Shown: positions 1 to 13,079 of the stretch, in pieces
How positions within the stretch are numbered: the stretch's first letter is position 1
Layout of the letters: the number at the start of each line of letters is the position of its first letter
From: Antedon mediterranea
Lineage: Eukaryota > Echinodermata > Crinoidea > Comatulida > Antedonidae
NCBI RefSeq assembly: GCF_964355755.1
Contig: NC_092680.1
Coordinates: forward strand, 19,321,001-19,385,000
Length of the DNA stretch: 64,000 bases
Direction of reading: 5' to 3'
Made by a program: the position numbers and the translations under genes
The notes under the pieces: model-generated
The model's database searches: none
What the model was told of the DNA's origin: nothing
What the model saw: only the letters and a program-made list of their open reading frames with translations

Positions 1-3000
1 GGCAAACAAACACGACAACTTATTTACAAGATTTGAGTTTTAAGCAGGATATTAATGAGTATCTGTTACGTACGTCTGGGGATTTTGTTGAAAGGAGGTA
101 CAGTAGTTTCAACAATGATTACCCTTAATACTGTTAAATAATTCAGTAAACTAACGCTGTTGGTTCAAACAGTAATTGGATTGGTATTGTGGACAAGATG
201 TTTGTCCCCAAAAACCTGAAAAATAAGAATTAATAAAATCAGACTTTGAATAGGCCATTTTGTAGTTTTAATAAAGTTATTCACTTTTGAAAAAAGAAAT
301 AAAAAATAATTATTATTTCACTTATAAAAAGACAAAAGAAACAGTTAATTTAATTTAGGTATTTTTTGCTTTAAATTACATTTTTTTCAGGAAAATAATT
401 TTTTTTTCCATCCGGTTTTTTTAATTATTATTTTATGAAAATATATGTATAATAAATATATATATCTGAATAAAAAATGATGTTGTAATTTGTTTTTTTA
501 TAGGTATATTGGTGTTACCTTTGATGACATCAAAAAGACCACAAATGGAATGGAGAATGTAGCCAGGGTATGAGCAATAGTTGGTTTGAAATATTAGGGA
601 ACTTTCGGGTTGGGATGACCGACGACCAAACTATGTCATGTCAAATCATTGTGCGCATCCAGGAATATTGGGACATTTGTCCTCGCTCCTCACCTCGACA
701 CAGGTTTGATGGTCATTATGTCTAGACAATGACCAATGACATATCGATTGTCCAGACCTAGGTTGGTCGTCAATTCTCAGTTGTCACAACTAGAAAGCTT
801 TCAAGTATTAATGTTATCTATTATTTTTTATGTAGTAATTGAATGTTGTTTTCTGTCTACTACTACTACTACTACTACTGCTACTACTACTTGAAATTAA
901 TATAATACTATGTGGACATTCTACTCAATTATTCTCATTACGTTGTCTAGATGATTTGATTTGTTCCTACTCTACCAACTAAAGCTATGTCTACACTATC
1001 AAACATAAAAATGTGATGTGCTCATATATGGACATGATGTAATATCACTACCATATTTAAGCTTATAACTACCATATTTGGGCACATCACATGTTTTTCA
1101 AACTAGTTTGATAGTGTAGACAGAGCTTTATACATAATATCTTGATTTCAGGCTTGGTATGACAACAATGGGTTGCATGCGTTACCAACATCTTTAAATG
1201 TGCTCAACAATGTCATATTGAGAGCCAGCTTTCCAAGAAGTACTGCTCCTACATACGGTAAATTAATATTCCTATTTAATGATACCAAAAATGTAATTTA
1301 AATTTCTTTGGACCAAAATATACAAAAAAAAGACCTTATTCTGAACAACATTCATCCATATCAACTATTATTATGTATAGGTAGCACGAAAATTGTTATA
1401 TTTTTTGCTAACTTGGTTTAAATCATGCAAATTCAAGTCGCATGTAAAAACCACAAAAGAAGTTGAAAATATAAAAGAAAACCTTAATAAAGTATCATAT
1501 GTGACATTTATATATTGTATGTAGTACCTAAAGCTCTGTATACACTATAAAACTAGTTTGGCAAAAAAAGTGTGATGAAGCCAAATATGGTGGTCATATG
1601 TCTAAATATGGAAGTGATATGACATCATCATGTCCATATATGGGCACATCACATTTTTTTGTCACATAACATTTGATAGTGTAGACAGAGCTTAACTACA
1701 AATGAATTTCTTTCTGTAATCATTGCATTTAATGTACTGTGTATAAAATTGTTTTGATTTCTTTCTAGGTATAACTGCATACAACCACCCACTCAAGTTT
1801 ACCAAATCGTATGTTACAGTTGATGCTCTGTGAGTAGAAAATTTATTCAGGTTTTTATTTTTGTTGAATTTTAATTGAAGTGCAGTTTTATCAGAAACAT
1901 GGATTTACTGTATGTCGTTTACAACAAACTCTATAGCTCTGTCTACACTATCAAACTTATAGTTTGACAAAGAAAGTGTGATGTGCCCAAATATGGTAAT
2001 GATATGCCCAAATATGGTAGTAATCTGCCCAAATATGGTAGTAATATGACATCATCATGTCCATATATGGGCACATCACAGTTTTTGTCACATAAATTTG
2101 ATAGTACAGAGCTTTATAGTTTGGTACCACAATATTGATAATCTGGAGCTTGTTTTACTTCGTGAATAAAGATGTATTCACACATACAGAATGGAAGATC
2201 ATCTTAAAATGGAACAAGTGTGAATTCAGTCTTACAGAGTTTCTGACTAGTAATTTGGTACACAACACACACTGTAAAAATACAATTTTGTCAACAAATA
2301 GTTAAAATAATTAATGTAATATTGATATTTTAGGCTGGAGGCAGGCATTAATTATGGCATATCTATGTTGATCCTTTGTGCCTTTTCAATGATCCCAGCG
2401 ACCTTCATTATGTACCTTGTAAGTGAAAACCTTAGCGGAACCAAGAGACTTCATTATGTCAGTGGAATGCCTAGGATTGTGTATATCCTCAGCAATATCT
2501 TCTGGGATCTTGTGAGTATAATTTCATAATATCTTTCAAATAAGCCTTTAGTTTTGATTGGACTTAGACAAAGGAAGCATAAATTGTTATCCTAGTTAAA
2601 GCTCTGTCTACACACTATCAAATTAGGGCTAGTTTGACAAAAAAAAAGTGTGATGTGCCTTAATATGGTAGTGATATGTCCAAATATGGTAGTGGTATGA
2701 CATCATCATATCCATATAGGGGCACATCAACTGTTTTTGTCACATAAAGTTTGGTAGTGTAGACAGAGCTTTAGATGAAGACTTTTTCGATTTATTAGTT
2801 TTATGTATCATCCTAGTGTAAATGGGCCTTTAGTGTAAGGTAAATTTAGAAAGCATAGCAGTCATTTAAGCTTATAAGGAATCTTTATTGGTGCATTATC
2901 ATTAAGTGAATTAATATATGAATGATGCTTTATTAATGATTTTTATGTTTTTCTTTAGTTGTATTACCTGGTACCAGTTGGAATAACACTATTGATTGTG

Positions 3001-6000
3001 TACCTGTTTGACACCAAATCATTTGCATCTACTGACAACTTGCCAGCATTTGCTACGTTGTTGGTGCTTTATGGGTAGGTTTTCTAAATATTCTCTGATA
3101 AGGAAAGGTGTTTCCCAAAAGCTTGATAGGTTTTTGCCTATGTTACTGTAATTCAAATGGAAATAACCTACTAAGCTCTTTAGGCTAGCCTGAAAAATCT
3201 TCTATAAGTATATGATTTAATTATCTATTTGTAACCAACAGATGGGCTGTGATTCCAGTGATGTACATAACTGTACGATTATTCAAAGATTCTGGTACAG
3301 CATTTATTACACTGTTTTGTGCCAATATCTTCATTGCTCTTCTCACCAATCTTCCGCTGATCATCAAAGAATTGTTTCCAGTAGGTTATTGTATTATTTT
3401 CTTTAACCACGTTCTTTCAGCACATTTTATCACAAATTGGTGATAGGCAATACAGTAAACAGACCTGTAACCACGTGGTGAAGTTGTCACCTTCATTAAC
3501 ATACTGATAAGAAATATTTTACATCTCTAAAAGACCAGCCTAATTTCTTATTTACTTACTAATTATTATTTCCTAAAAAGAACTATAAAATAAATAAATA
3601 AAAAATGAATAAAGCTATTCTTAAATCTATTTTGTTAAGCACCCAAGTATGATGGAATGTCTGGAATATTTGGTCTGCCTAATTTCAAATTCTTACTCAT
3701 TTCAAACTCTGTAGTTTGATTTTGAATTGTGCCCTGTAATCTCTGAGGAAATACAAATTGTTTTAGATACCATCTTTGAAATAGCACATATTTTATGATT
3801 TTTCAGAATTCTGATCATGAAAACATTTACGAGGAGATCAATCGCTACAGTCTGATTTTCCCCCAATACTGTTTGGCTGGTGGTTTGACAACCCTCATTT
3901 ACAATCAAATGGAGGCAGACATGTACACACGATTTGGAATCGACACTTTCCTTGATCCATTCAGTAAAGATATGCTTTTTTGGAACTATGTATCTTTGGC
4001 TGCCCAGGGCATGTTTTTCTTGATTATCGCTATCCTGGTAGAATATCTATTTATTTGCAACTGTAACTGTGGGTAAGTTATTAGTTAATTTTAGTGTAAA
4101 ATTTGAAATATGATATTCATAATTGATCATTGCCTTTATAAAAATTGTTTCTAAAGGTCTGTTTACACTATCAAACTAGTTTGACAATAAAAGTGTGATG
4201 TGCCCAAATAATATGGTAGTGATATATCGAAATATGGTAGTGATATGCCCAAATATAGTAGTGATATGACATCATATGGTAGTGATATTCCCAAGTATGG
4301 TAGTGATATGACATCATCATGTCCATATAGGGGCACATCAAATGTTTTTTTGACATAAAGTTTGATAGTTTAGACAGAGCTTTAGATGAAGACTTTTTCG
4401 ATTCATATAGTTATATGGTCATATGGTAGTAATATTCCCAAGTATGGTAGTATATGGTAATGTCCATATATGGGCACATCACATTTTTTTGTTACACATA
4501 GAGAGCTATTGCTTCATAACAACCGTTTTTTTTTTCTTACATTTTACTTTTAGTAAAAGATGCATGACAGATACTTCATTAACTGGTGAGGACGAAGATG
4601 TGAGGCTTGAAAGGGAGCGAGTTATGAGTGGTGCCGCCAACGATGCTATGGTTAAGGTTAAAAATCTCAAAAAGGTACTTAATTAAAATAATAATAGTGT
4701 ACATATCACTGTGCACCCATATATATCATTAAAAACGAATATGAAATTTTAATCAAAATAGCTGAAAAATGTCAAATCTGGCCGACAGTATAAGTATATT
4801 TTAAGCAGTTATTAATTAAATGCAATCAGATATGTAAATAATTATATAATATGTTTACATTTCTTTGGTATGTTTGTTTCTTAGGTTTATCGAACTGGTG
4901 GAAACAAAATTGTTGCAGTTGATAGCTTATGTGTAGGAATACAAAAGGGAGAGGTAATTTGCTTGTGCAATAATTTTTGTGGCTATAAAATCAAGGCCAT
5001 ATACAGTACATTGTTGCAGCAGGGTATTTTATTTTACAACTCCCTGGTTGCAGTCACTTGCTCAAATTTGAGTTAGTGTTAACCGACCAACATAATGAAC
5101 TGTAGAGTTGTATCTGCACGCTACTAAAAATACAATATGAAACAAATGCAATATAATAGTTAGTCTTTTACATAAATTTGACCAGATTTTAAAAATCAAA
5201 TAAACTATAATATGAGAAAGTAATACATTAATCTACTATCTGCATATCTGTGTTGAATAATGATAGTGTATACAGTTTCAATGAAGAATGTCACATTATA
5301 CCTATATATAACATTCTTCTTGTTGTAGTGTTTCGGACTATTGGGTGTAAATGGAGCTGGTAAGACTACTACATTTAAGATATTGACAGGCGATATAGAA
5401 CCAACGGCTGGTAAAGTCAGCATCAACAAAAAAAGCAGGTATGATTATATGAAAACTCCAGTGAACATCTGTTTATGTTACCGTAGTACAGTCATTTAAG
5501 TTGACACTTTCCCTTGAAATGAACGAGGTAGCTGAGTAGTATTAGGATGCCTGACTATCATACAGAAAGACCCAGGTTCAATTCCTGATAAGAACTCTCA
5601 GTACACTCTGTAAATGAGTACCTGGTTTGAAAAAGGATGAAGGCAGCTTGGAAAAGAACTGGCCACCCTACCACATAATGCTGATATTTAGTACAATGAG
5701 CTCCTAACAGCTCATTCTTCTACGTTCAGAATAAATATGGGACACACTTTTATCATCATTGTAGTTTTGTTGATAACTTTCTAGGGAATGTCATAGGTTG
5801 TCTTACAGCAGTAGATTACATATTTTATCTTATGTCTTTAGGCACATGTGGCCAAGGATTACCAATAGTAAATTAATCACTGTCCTATCAGATAGGTGGT
5901 AATCCCCCTGATGCAGGGGCTATTTTGCAAACCAGTTCACCGGGGTAACCCCCAATTGGTCTCGAATGATGAACTGGGTTCTTTAAAGTGCACACGGGTT

Positions 6001-9000
6001 ATAACTGTATACACTGGAACTACAGTTTATAGTCCGGGAAAACTTGTTCCAGCACCAGAACTAGGAGCGAGTCGGCCTCGAACCCTTGCCAATATTGTTG
6101 GCTCTTTAGGTGCGGGAAAGGACGCCCCTGCCTTAACCGCTCAGCCATTTGACTTGCTCGTAACATTCTTGACACAGATTTTATTTATATTTGAAAATAT
6201 GTATTTAGAATTGGATATTGTCCTCAAAAAGATGCTGTTTGTGATTTGACAACTGGAAAAGAGATGCTGGTGTGTTATGGGTTGATCAAAGGAATGTCAT
6301 CAAAAGAAATCAAAAAGGTAAATGTTCTCTCTTAAGCTCTGTAAATTAGTCTTGGAATATCAGAACCATAATGCCCAAGAGAAAATGAAATTAGAAACAT
6401 TTTAATGCATTTTTTAATAATAATTTAGGCATAATTAGCACAATAATTTATTGTTTTCATATTCCGTTATGGTAATTACTTTATTCCTATATACCATTTA
6501 TTATTATTTACTAATTTGATTTTAGTTCTCGTCATGAATTTTGTATTATATTATTTATTTTGTATATTATGAAGGAAATAAATGTTACTATGAAATGAAA
6601 TAAAAAATGAAATAATACTAGTCTAAAAATATCGATAACCATAATGCTTTGTTAAAGATTGAATAAATAGACTCTGCATTAAATCGCAAAGACCTTTATG
6701 CCCAAATATACAGATACAGATCTTTTATTGTCATACAAACCAAACCAGAAATAAACCAAAACGAAAGGAAATCTATTTTCCCTGAGTAAAAATTTGCTCT
6801 GTTGAAATGTTTCTGGATTTTTTTGGATACAGATCTTTTATTGTCATACAAACCAACATAGTACAGTATGAAATTTTTCTTGTGGGGAAAAAGAATACAC
6901 TTAATTACAACGTTACAACGCATGCAAAATACAATAACATTATCAACAATGTATATATTAATAATCTTATCTAAGTTATATGGACATGATGATATCATAT
7001 TACTAGCATATTTGGCCACATCACACTTTTTTTGTCACATAAAGTTAGACAGAGCTTTAAAGGGTAAACATACTATGTGTGCATAGGGCCTATTCTCAAA
7101 CCCATGATGATGTCATATTACTACCATATTTGGGCACATCACACTTTTTTTGTCACATAAAGTTAGACATAGCTTTAAGGGGTAAACATACTATGTGTGC
7201 ATGGTAGGGCCTATTCTCAAACCCATGATGATGTCATATTACTACCATATTTGGGCACAGCACACTTTTTTTGTCACATAAAGTTAGACATAGCTTTAAG
7301 GGGTAAACATACTGTAATGTGTGCATAGTATGCTCATGATGATGTCAAATTACTACCATATTTGGGTACACATCACATTTTTTTGTCAAATAAGTTTGAT
7401 AGTGTAGACAGAGCTTTAGGAGTTGAATTAAACAATTCTTGTATTTTTAGGTTGTTCCAGTCATCACAAGAAGACTGGGAATGGATAATTACATCAATAG
7501 ACAAGTCAATACATACAGTGGGGGTATGAAGAGATCACTGTCAACTGCTATATCTCTTATTGGAAACCCAAATATTGTATTTTTGGTAAGTGATGTTTAA
7601 TGTTTAATTAGACCCATTCTACCATCACATTTACAGTAGGCTTATTTTCACTCTTACTAGGCTAGCCTACTCACTGCAATATTATGCATGATGCTAGAAG
7701 CTGTTTCTTCCAATTTCCAAACCTCTCCAAATGCAGTTGTAGTTTTCCTACAGTATACCAATTGTACAATATAAATGTAGGATCTTAAGAACCCATATGT
7801 TTAACTTCATAGTTGAATGGCTTATCTCTGTTCTCTTAGGATGAACCTACAACTGGTATGGACCCAGGCAGTCGACGCAAGGTTTGGAAGATGATCAGTA
7901 GTGAATTGAAAGCAGGAAAATCTGTCGTACTTACCTCACATAGGTTAGTGTCTTATCTCACTATTGAATGAAATAAAGAAAACTAAAATCCAAATGATAT
8001 ACAGAAAAAGTATATTATGTGCTTCTGTGAAAAAGTACTTAGGTATTTGTCATTGTTTTTGTTTTCATATGCAGTACTCACATATAACACCTAAGTATAG
8101 ATTCTTGTCTCATTTGATGGGAGGATTGTGGGTCATGTGATATTCAATAAACAATCCATTTATTCATTCAATCTTTTATTTCCTAATCTCTGGTCCATTG
8201 AAAGTAACATTACGTAAATATAAAAAAAAAATAAACTGTACTACTTTCTATAAGATTCACTCTCATCTCAGAATGGTATGTAATACCTACTAAAGATCAT
8301 CTTTTACTTATATAAGACTTTATCTATTATATGTTGACTTTTCATGCCATATATTGATTTTCATAATAATTCATAAAAGACATTCAACATTAAACTCATG
8401 CCACATCAACAGTGCATTTTTCGTTAAATTCGACTGCAAATTTGTTGCAATGCGTTTGCCTATGAAAATAGAGCATTTCCTCTTTCACCTCATGGAAATA
8501 TTGGTACCATTGCACTCATCAAACATTCATTGTTTGTCACTAGCATGGAAGAATGTGAAGCTCTTTGTACCCGTTTAGCAATCATGGTTAACGGTAAATT
8601 CAAGTGTATCGGAAGTCCACAACACGTGAAGAGTCGGTTTGGTGATAATTTTACAATAATCATTCGTGGAACTGATGAACAGGCTGTTCGACAAATAACA
8701 GCATACTTCATTCAACATTACCCAACTGCTGTCCTGAAGGTACGCTATTTTAGAAAGCATTTTTTATTTTTTTGAGTAATATCGGAAAATATGAATTGTT
8801 ATAAAATTTTACCCAATTTGAAGAAATTACCGGAAATAAATCTGAAATATTTCAGTTTTGTTTTTCAGGAATGTCATTTGAATTTAGTTCAGTACGAACT
8901 TCCAATGAAGAGCGCCACACTTGCAGATATCTTTGGAAAACTTGAACACAATAAAAGAGCGCTTATGATTGAAGATTACTCGGTGACACAAACCAGTCTT

Positions 9001-9750
9001 GAACAAGTAAGTGCCCAGTTTTTAATGTTTTATTTTCTCAATTCTACTGACATTTTTTATTCAAAGATCAAAAGACAAAATAATACATTATAAAATAAAA
9101 TATTACAAAACAGGCAAATGAAACGGGATACAAAATAAACACGAATACTTTAAAAAATAAAATGTAGATTTATACAAAAAAATAAAAGCTTAAAAGCAAC
9201 AAAAGAAAATAAAATGATTTTTAAGTAATGTTAACTGTTTCTAATCTTAATAAGTTTCAAAAATAAAATTTTGTACAAAATATCTTGTTTTAACAAAGGG
9301 TATCATCTAATTAGGTAAATTACCTACTTAGCCGCAAAATTTCTCTGCATTTTATCAAATTTTGGTGAACCATACTTTATTCTTTATATTTGAAATGCAT
9401 TGAATGTTTCAATATCATTTAATTTCTTCAGTCTATCTATCTATATATTTCATGTTGACATATCTTCGTTTATCTCTTTCTCCCACAAAAATTTCTTTCG
9501 TTGTACCTCCTTTTCATCTTCACTTATTACTTATGATCTATCCATTTAATTTTTCTACCTTACATTTTATTTATCAATATTATTTTCCTATTTACTTTTC
9601 TTATTACTTGTAAAATTGGTACTATAAATATATATAAATAAATTGTATTTGCAGGTCTTCCTTAACTTTGCTAGCAAACAGACTGATGGTATTGAAGAAC
9701 CTAGTGCCAACGTGTACGATAACTTTGCAGTTGAAGCTGAAAATGTTTAG
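1..9750 (+). CDS. ABCA-type (ABCA1-like) lipid transporter, 3' part of gene
   Basis: Membrane ABC transporter of subfamily A; family members export lipids using ATP. Inferred exons (GT-AG, phases consistent): 1-97, 504-567, 1152-1257, 1769-1829, 2334-2511, 2959-3074, 3242-3380, 3807-4072, 4554-4674, 4885-4953, 5329-5438, 6209-6317, 7451-7585, 7840-7943, 8544-8739, 8869-9006, 9655-9750 (TAG). They give about 700 residues, equal to the second half of an ABCA protein: a lumenal piece ([12 protein letters not shown]), about six membrane segments encoded at 2334-4072, then the second nucleotide-binding domain with Walker [11 protein letters not shown]-loop GYCPQ, signature [10 protein letters not shown], Walker [12 protein letters not shown] and switch-His [15 protein letters not shown]. 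The C-terminal VFLNF matches the ABCA1 VFVNF motif. The first exon may really begin at 48, after TTTTAAGCAG. The first transmembrane/ATPase half lies outside the window. About 12 residues usually found between Walker A and the Q-loop are missing from this model. The exact paralogue is unresolved. Confidence 0.93.
195..450 (+). repeat. MITE family B copy
   Basis: Starts with a TTTGTCCCC-like end and shares the AATCAGA-TTTGAATAGGCCATTTTGTAGTTTT core with copies near 34080, 38830 (reverse) and 41690. It lies in the first ABCA intron. Borders are approximate. Confidence 0.5.
980..1130 (-). repeat. MITE family A copy (ABCA intron 2)
   Basis: Inverted ends of the type AAAGCTCTGTCTACACTATCAAA / TTTGATAGTGTAGACAGAGCTTT, here with AAAGCTATG on the left. 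The interior has the CCATATTTGGGCACATCAC segment. No coding capacity. Confidence 0.85.
1530..1694 (+). repeat. MITE family A copy (ABCA intron 3)
   Basis: Both inverted ends are present (AAAGCTCTGTATACAC... and ...GTGTAGACAGAGCTT). One internal AAATATGGNNGTGATATG unit precedes the ACATCATCATGTCCATATATGGGCACATCAC half. Confidence 0.85.
1934..2115 (+). repeat. MITE family A copy (ABCA intron 4)
   Basis: Same ends. The internal AAATATGGTAGTGATATGCCC unit (about 21 bp) occurs three times, so this copy is longer than its neighbours. Confidence 0.85.
2597..2773 (+). repeat. MITE family A copy (ABCA intron 5)
   Basis: Full-length copy. The flank after its right end (ATGAAGACTTTTTCGATT) recurs after the copy ending near 4383. 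Confidence 0.85.
4153..4383 (+). repeat. MITE family A copy, expanded (ABCA intron 8)
   Basis: Longest copy seen. The internal GTGATATGCCCAAATATGGTA-type unit is repeated about five times with drift. A further truncated right half lies at about 4405-4497. Confidence 0.85.
5520..5760 (+). mobile_element. tRNA-derived SINE (ABCA intron 11)
   Basis: A-box-like TAGCTGAGTAGTATTAGG is followed about 35 bp later by B-box-like GGTTCAATTCC, then a non-tRNA body ending in an AATAAATATGGGA tail. The acceptor stem is not preserved, so this is a SINE, not a tRNA gene. Confidence 0.7.
5885..6165 (-). mobile_element. tRNA(Leu/Ser)-derived SINE (ABCA intron 11)
   Basis: On the - strand, ATGGCTGAGCGGTTAAGG (A box) and GGGTTCGAGGCC (B box) flank a long variable arm like that of class II tRNAs, followed by about 180 bp of unique body. 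It lies just upstream of ABCA exon 12 and, with the SINE at 5520, fills most of intron 11. Confidence 0.75.
6978..7418 (-). repeat. Tandem array of MITE family A halves (ABCA intron 12)
   Basis: Four tandem copies (about 110-120 bp) of a segment containing CATGATGATGTCATATTACTACCATATTTGGGCACATCACAC, the TTTTTTGTCACATAAAGTTAGACA(G/T)AGCTTTAA end and GGTAAACATACTATGTGTGCAT. Only the last copy keeps a full family-A end (AGTGTAGACAGAGCTTT). Confidence 0.8.
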
Positions 9751-11030
9751 AAACATGAAATACTATAGTAAAAAATACATACATACATTCTTTATTCGTC
9801 AAAAAACATAACAAAACAAATTCCAACAAAAGTACCAAAGAAAAAAAAAACCCACATGAAGTCCAAAATGGTTTTTTATAAAAAGTGCAGATGGGCCAAT
9901 ACTTAATCATGTTAAAATACTTAATCATGTTAAAATCACAAAAAAACACACCAAAAAAACAGTAGTAATAATCAGAAGTAGTAATTAATCATTATTATAA
10001 AAATTAATCATAAAAGAAAAATATTGATATTTAAAGAAATTGATTGATTTTGAATGTTTAATAACCAGGTGAATATTGTGGAGAACATAAAAATCTTATT
10101 TTTATATTTAGAAGAACCACACGATGTAAAGTTACAGTAATTGTTTTACCATTTCGTTTTCGATACATATTGTTATTTTGACTAGAAAATTACCAAATCA
10201 TATGAAATACTAAAATAACTATAGATTATTAGCATAGTATATAACTTACTCATACTATCCCTTTATTTGGAGTAAGTTTTATACTATTTTATTTAAACAT
10301 AATCATTGGTTGTATAGATTCTTTGTTAAAATAATACAAATTTGTTAAATGCGAAATTAATATTATAATGAATAGATTAGAATTTTAAGATAAAGTGAAT
10401 TAATCATGATAAATTGATAAACAAATAAACATTTTGAATCAATTAATACAATACTTTTATTTTAAGGCGGTTGTTGTAAATCAAAAGCAAGCTAATATTA
10501 GAGGTAATATTTGATAAATATCTAAATAATATATAAACAAAAGTAATATTAGTTAGCTTTGCCTGTTTTATCAATGCTTTTGATTTTATTTATTCTTAAA
10601 AAATGGCATATACCAATGCAAATGATATAAATATGATTGTTGATATTTGATCAATTAATACACTGGTTTTAATTGAGTGTTTTTTTCTAATGTATTAGGA
10701 ATATATTCAGATTTCTATATTTTCTAATGGCTGTTGATTAGGGTTGTTTCTCTTTTATATTGACATTCAACAAACTTAATTAACATTACATAATAAATGT
10801 TGGCATCAGCATTTTAATTTATCCCAACGTCAACAAATTCGTATTGTAAGTATTGCTCAGTTTGTTGTGTGAATGTTAGTTTTCTTATACTGTATTGATT
10901 TTAGTTAGTTTTATCAAATAAATAATTTTGATACAAATTACATAAATTCGTTCTCCAATAATATTTCGTTTTTTCCCCTTTTTCCACCTAACTTCGTCAT
11001 GACACATAACATTTGCTAAATTTCGATTTT
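9751..11030. other. ABCA 3' UTR and AT-rich flank
   Basis: No open frame of note. AATAAA-type polyadenylation signals occur near 10429 and 10920. The rest is AT-rich sequence with no recognised element. Confidence 0.5.
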
Positions 11031-11034
11031 TATT

Positions 11035-11489
11035 TTTAGACATAACTGGTTACTATATCATAATTTACATATGCAGAGTTGATTAATCCATTCTGCGCAT
11101 GTCTATTATATCGAAAAATAAAAAGCAATTTTTCAAAAAATGGCCAATTTTCGACCCTTTTATTTTTTTATATAATTGCTTACTAAAGCATAATTACAAT
11201 ACGCAGAGTCAAATAAGGCGTTCTGCGCATCTCTATTGTGCTATAATAACCATTTATATCGAAAAATAAAAAGGTCGAATTTTGGCAATTTTTCGAAAAA
11301 ATCCCTGTTTTATAGTACAGGGAAATTTTCAAAAAATGGCCAATTTTCGACCCTTTTATTTTTTGATATAATTGCTTACTATAGCATAATATACATGCGC
11401 AGACTCAAATAAGGCGTTCTGCGCATGTCTATTGTGCTATAGTAACCATTTATATCGAAAAATAAAAGGGTCGAATTTTGGTCATTTTT
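11035..11489. repeat. Self-complementary (foldback) repeat array, short block
   Basis: About two units of the same ~200-bp repeat that fills 16550-18330: AAAAGGGTCGAATTTTGG and its complement CCAATTTTCGACCCTTTT alternate with the ATGCGCAGA...TCTGCGCAT dyad. Confidence 0.8.
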
Positions 11490-12278
11490 GGTCGCGTGGA
11501 CCCGACTCTATATAATAATCTTTATTGTCTTTCTTTCTTGTTTGTTCTTTTGCACATACATAAATCAAAACTAAAGACTAAATTCCCTATAGTTCACTAT
11601 GTCGGTCGGTCGGTCTGTCTGTCGGTCCGGTATCACTATGCGTTTTATCGCTTTTCTGTACTTTTTGAACTGTTTTGATGTCAACATGTAGGCATTTACG
11701 TGAAATTGTGCATTGTGAATGACGTTAGAGTTGCGCAACGTGATTTACGCGCGATTTAATGATTTTCTTGTATTTAACATAGGTCAAAAACCAAACAATA
11801 TTTTAAATTGAAACTTTGCATAAGTTTAATTTATATCAGACGCTAACTTTCTGTTGAAAAAAAAATGTGTGTTTTACACAAAGTTACGCGCGCACGCGCA
11901 TTTAAAATTTTAAAATGCGCAAAATAAATTTTTAATCAACTTTCTACGCGTTTTTTGTCATTTTGAGCATGTCAAAAATTCCCATACGCGCGCGGTGCGC
12001 ACGTAGCGTTAAATACATACTTTTTTCGCGTGATTTATGTTTTTGCAGCCTTTTCTAATAATTTTACCAACTTTTAAAAAATTTCGACTTAAAATTACGT
12101 CATACGAGCACGTCGAATTGGATAATTTGAGCACGTTTTTGATCAAAAAGTTGAAAAATTCGTCAAAATTATGCCTTTTTAGTCGCGTGGACGCGACTCT
12201 ATAGTTCACTATGTCGGTCGGTCTGTCTGTCGGTCTGCCTGTCGATCCGGTATCACTATGCATTGTAGCACGCGACTT
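11490..12278 (+). mobile_element. TCGCGTG/CACGCGA-ended element, long form
   Basis: Begins GGTCGCGTGGACCCGACTC and ends GCACGCGACTTAATGGCTG, with a second TAGTCGCGTGGACGCGACTC start at 12180 inside it. The phrase CTATAGTTCACTATGTCGGT followed by CGGTC repeats occurs at 11588 and 12199. No coding region is seen, so it is a non-autonomous element. It could be one element or a nested pair (11490-11690 and 12180-12278). Confidence 0.55.
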
Positions 12279-13070
12279 AATGGCTGTTGGCCTTGTTAAG
12301 CATTCAGTTCACCTAAACTGAGAGAGAACACTACCCGTTCCTTCTTCTTGTATACGATATGTTCGTAATCTTCTAGATGATACTTCTTACTCTATTGGTA
12401 TTACAATTTCTAAGCATACTTTTGGAATGTTTCTGATTGTTCTTATAATAATAATACATGGTTTCTTAAAATCTAAACACATTCTAGAATGTTCATGTAG
12501 ATGTTACTGTATATTATGTTAGGAAATGGTAATTTATGACGATGTCAAACATCTTCAATACCGAGTGGCAAAGGCGCGCATATAGGCGCGGTATAATATC
12601 TAACTTGCCGTTTAACAAAATTGCATTCGTTCGATGTATGAAATGACCGTAAACTTTTTATGACAAACCTATTCTTCAAGACCCCCACACCAAGGACAGT
12701 GCGTGTCTTATTGTAAAATCATTCAACATGGTCATCTAGCATTCGTTCGATAATCTTTAGAAAATAAACCCAAAATCTTTACTTCGACGCCTAATGACAG
12801 CGTGCGTCAATGTTTTCAGTTTACAACCAAAGAGAGAACAGCGTCGTCTAACAATCACAATGCGTGTTCAAAATACTGGGATCATACAAAATGCAAGACA
12901 GAGAAATTAAAAAAATACATATTTAAACTGCACATATTATTTATTTTCAAATACCATATTCATTCAATCCAATGATATAACAGCGCGAATCATTGTCAGG
13001 CATGCTATAATACAAACGTTTAAACAATAATCATTATTTGGACGCCAAATGAAAGCGTCAATGTTTTTAA
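12279..13070. other. Gene-free stretch
   Basis: No coding frame, RNA gene or clear repeat was recognised. It separates the TCGCGTG element from the satellite. Confidence 0.5.
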
Positions 13071-13079
13071 GACTATATT

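Noticed and set aside
5896-6249. 117-residue open frame (+ strand)
   Set aside because: Chance frame through the antisense of a SINE running into ABCA exon 12 in the wrong frame.
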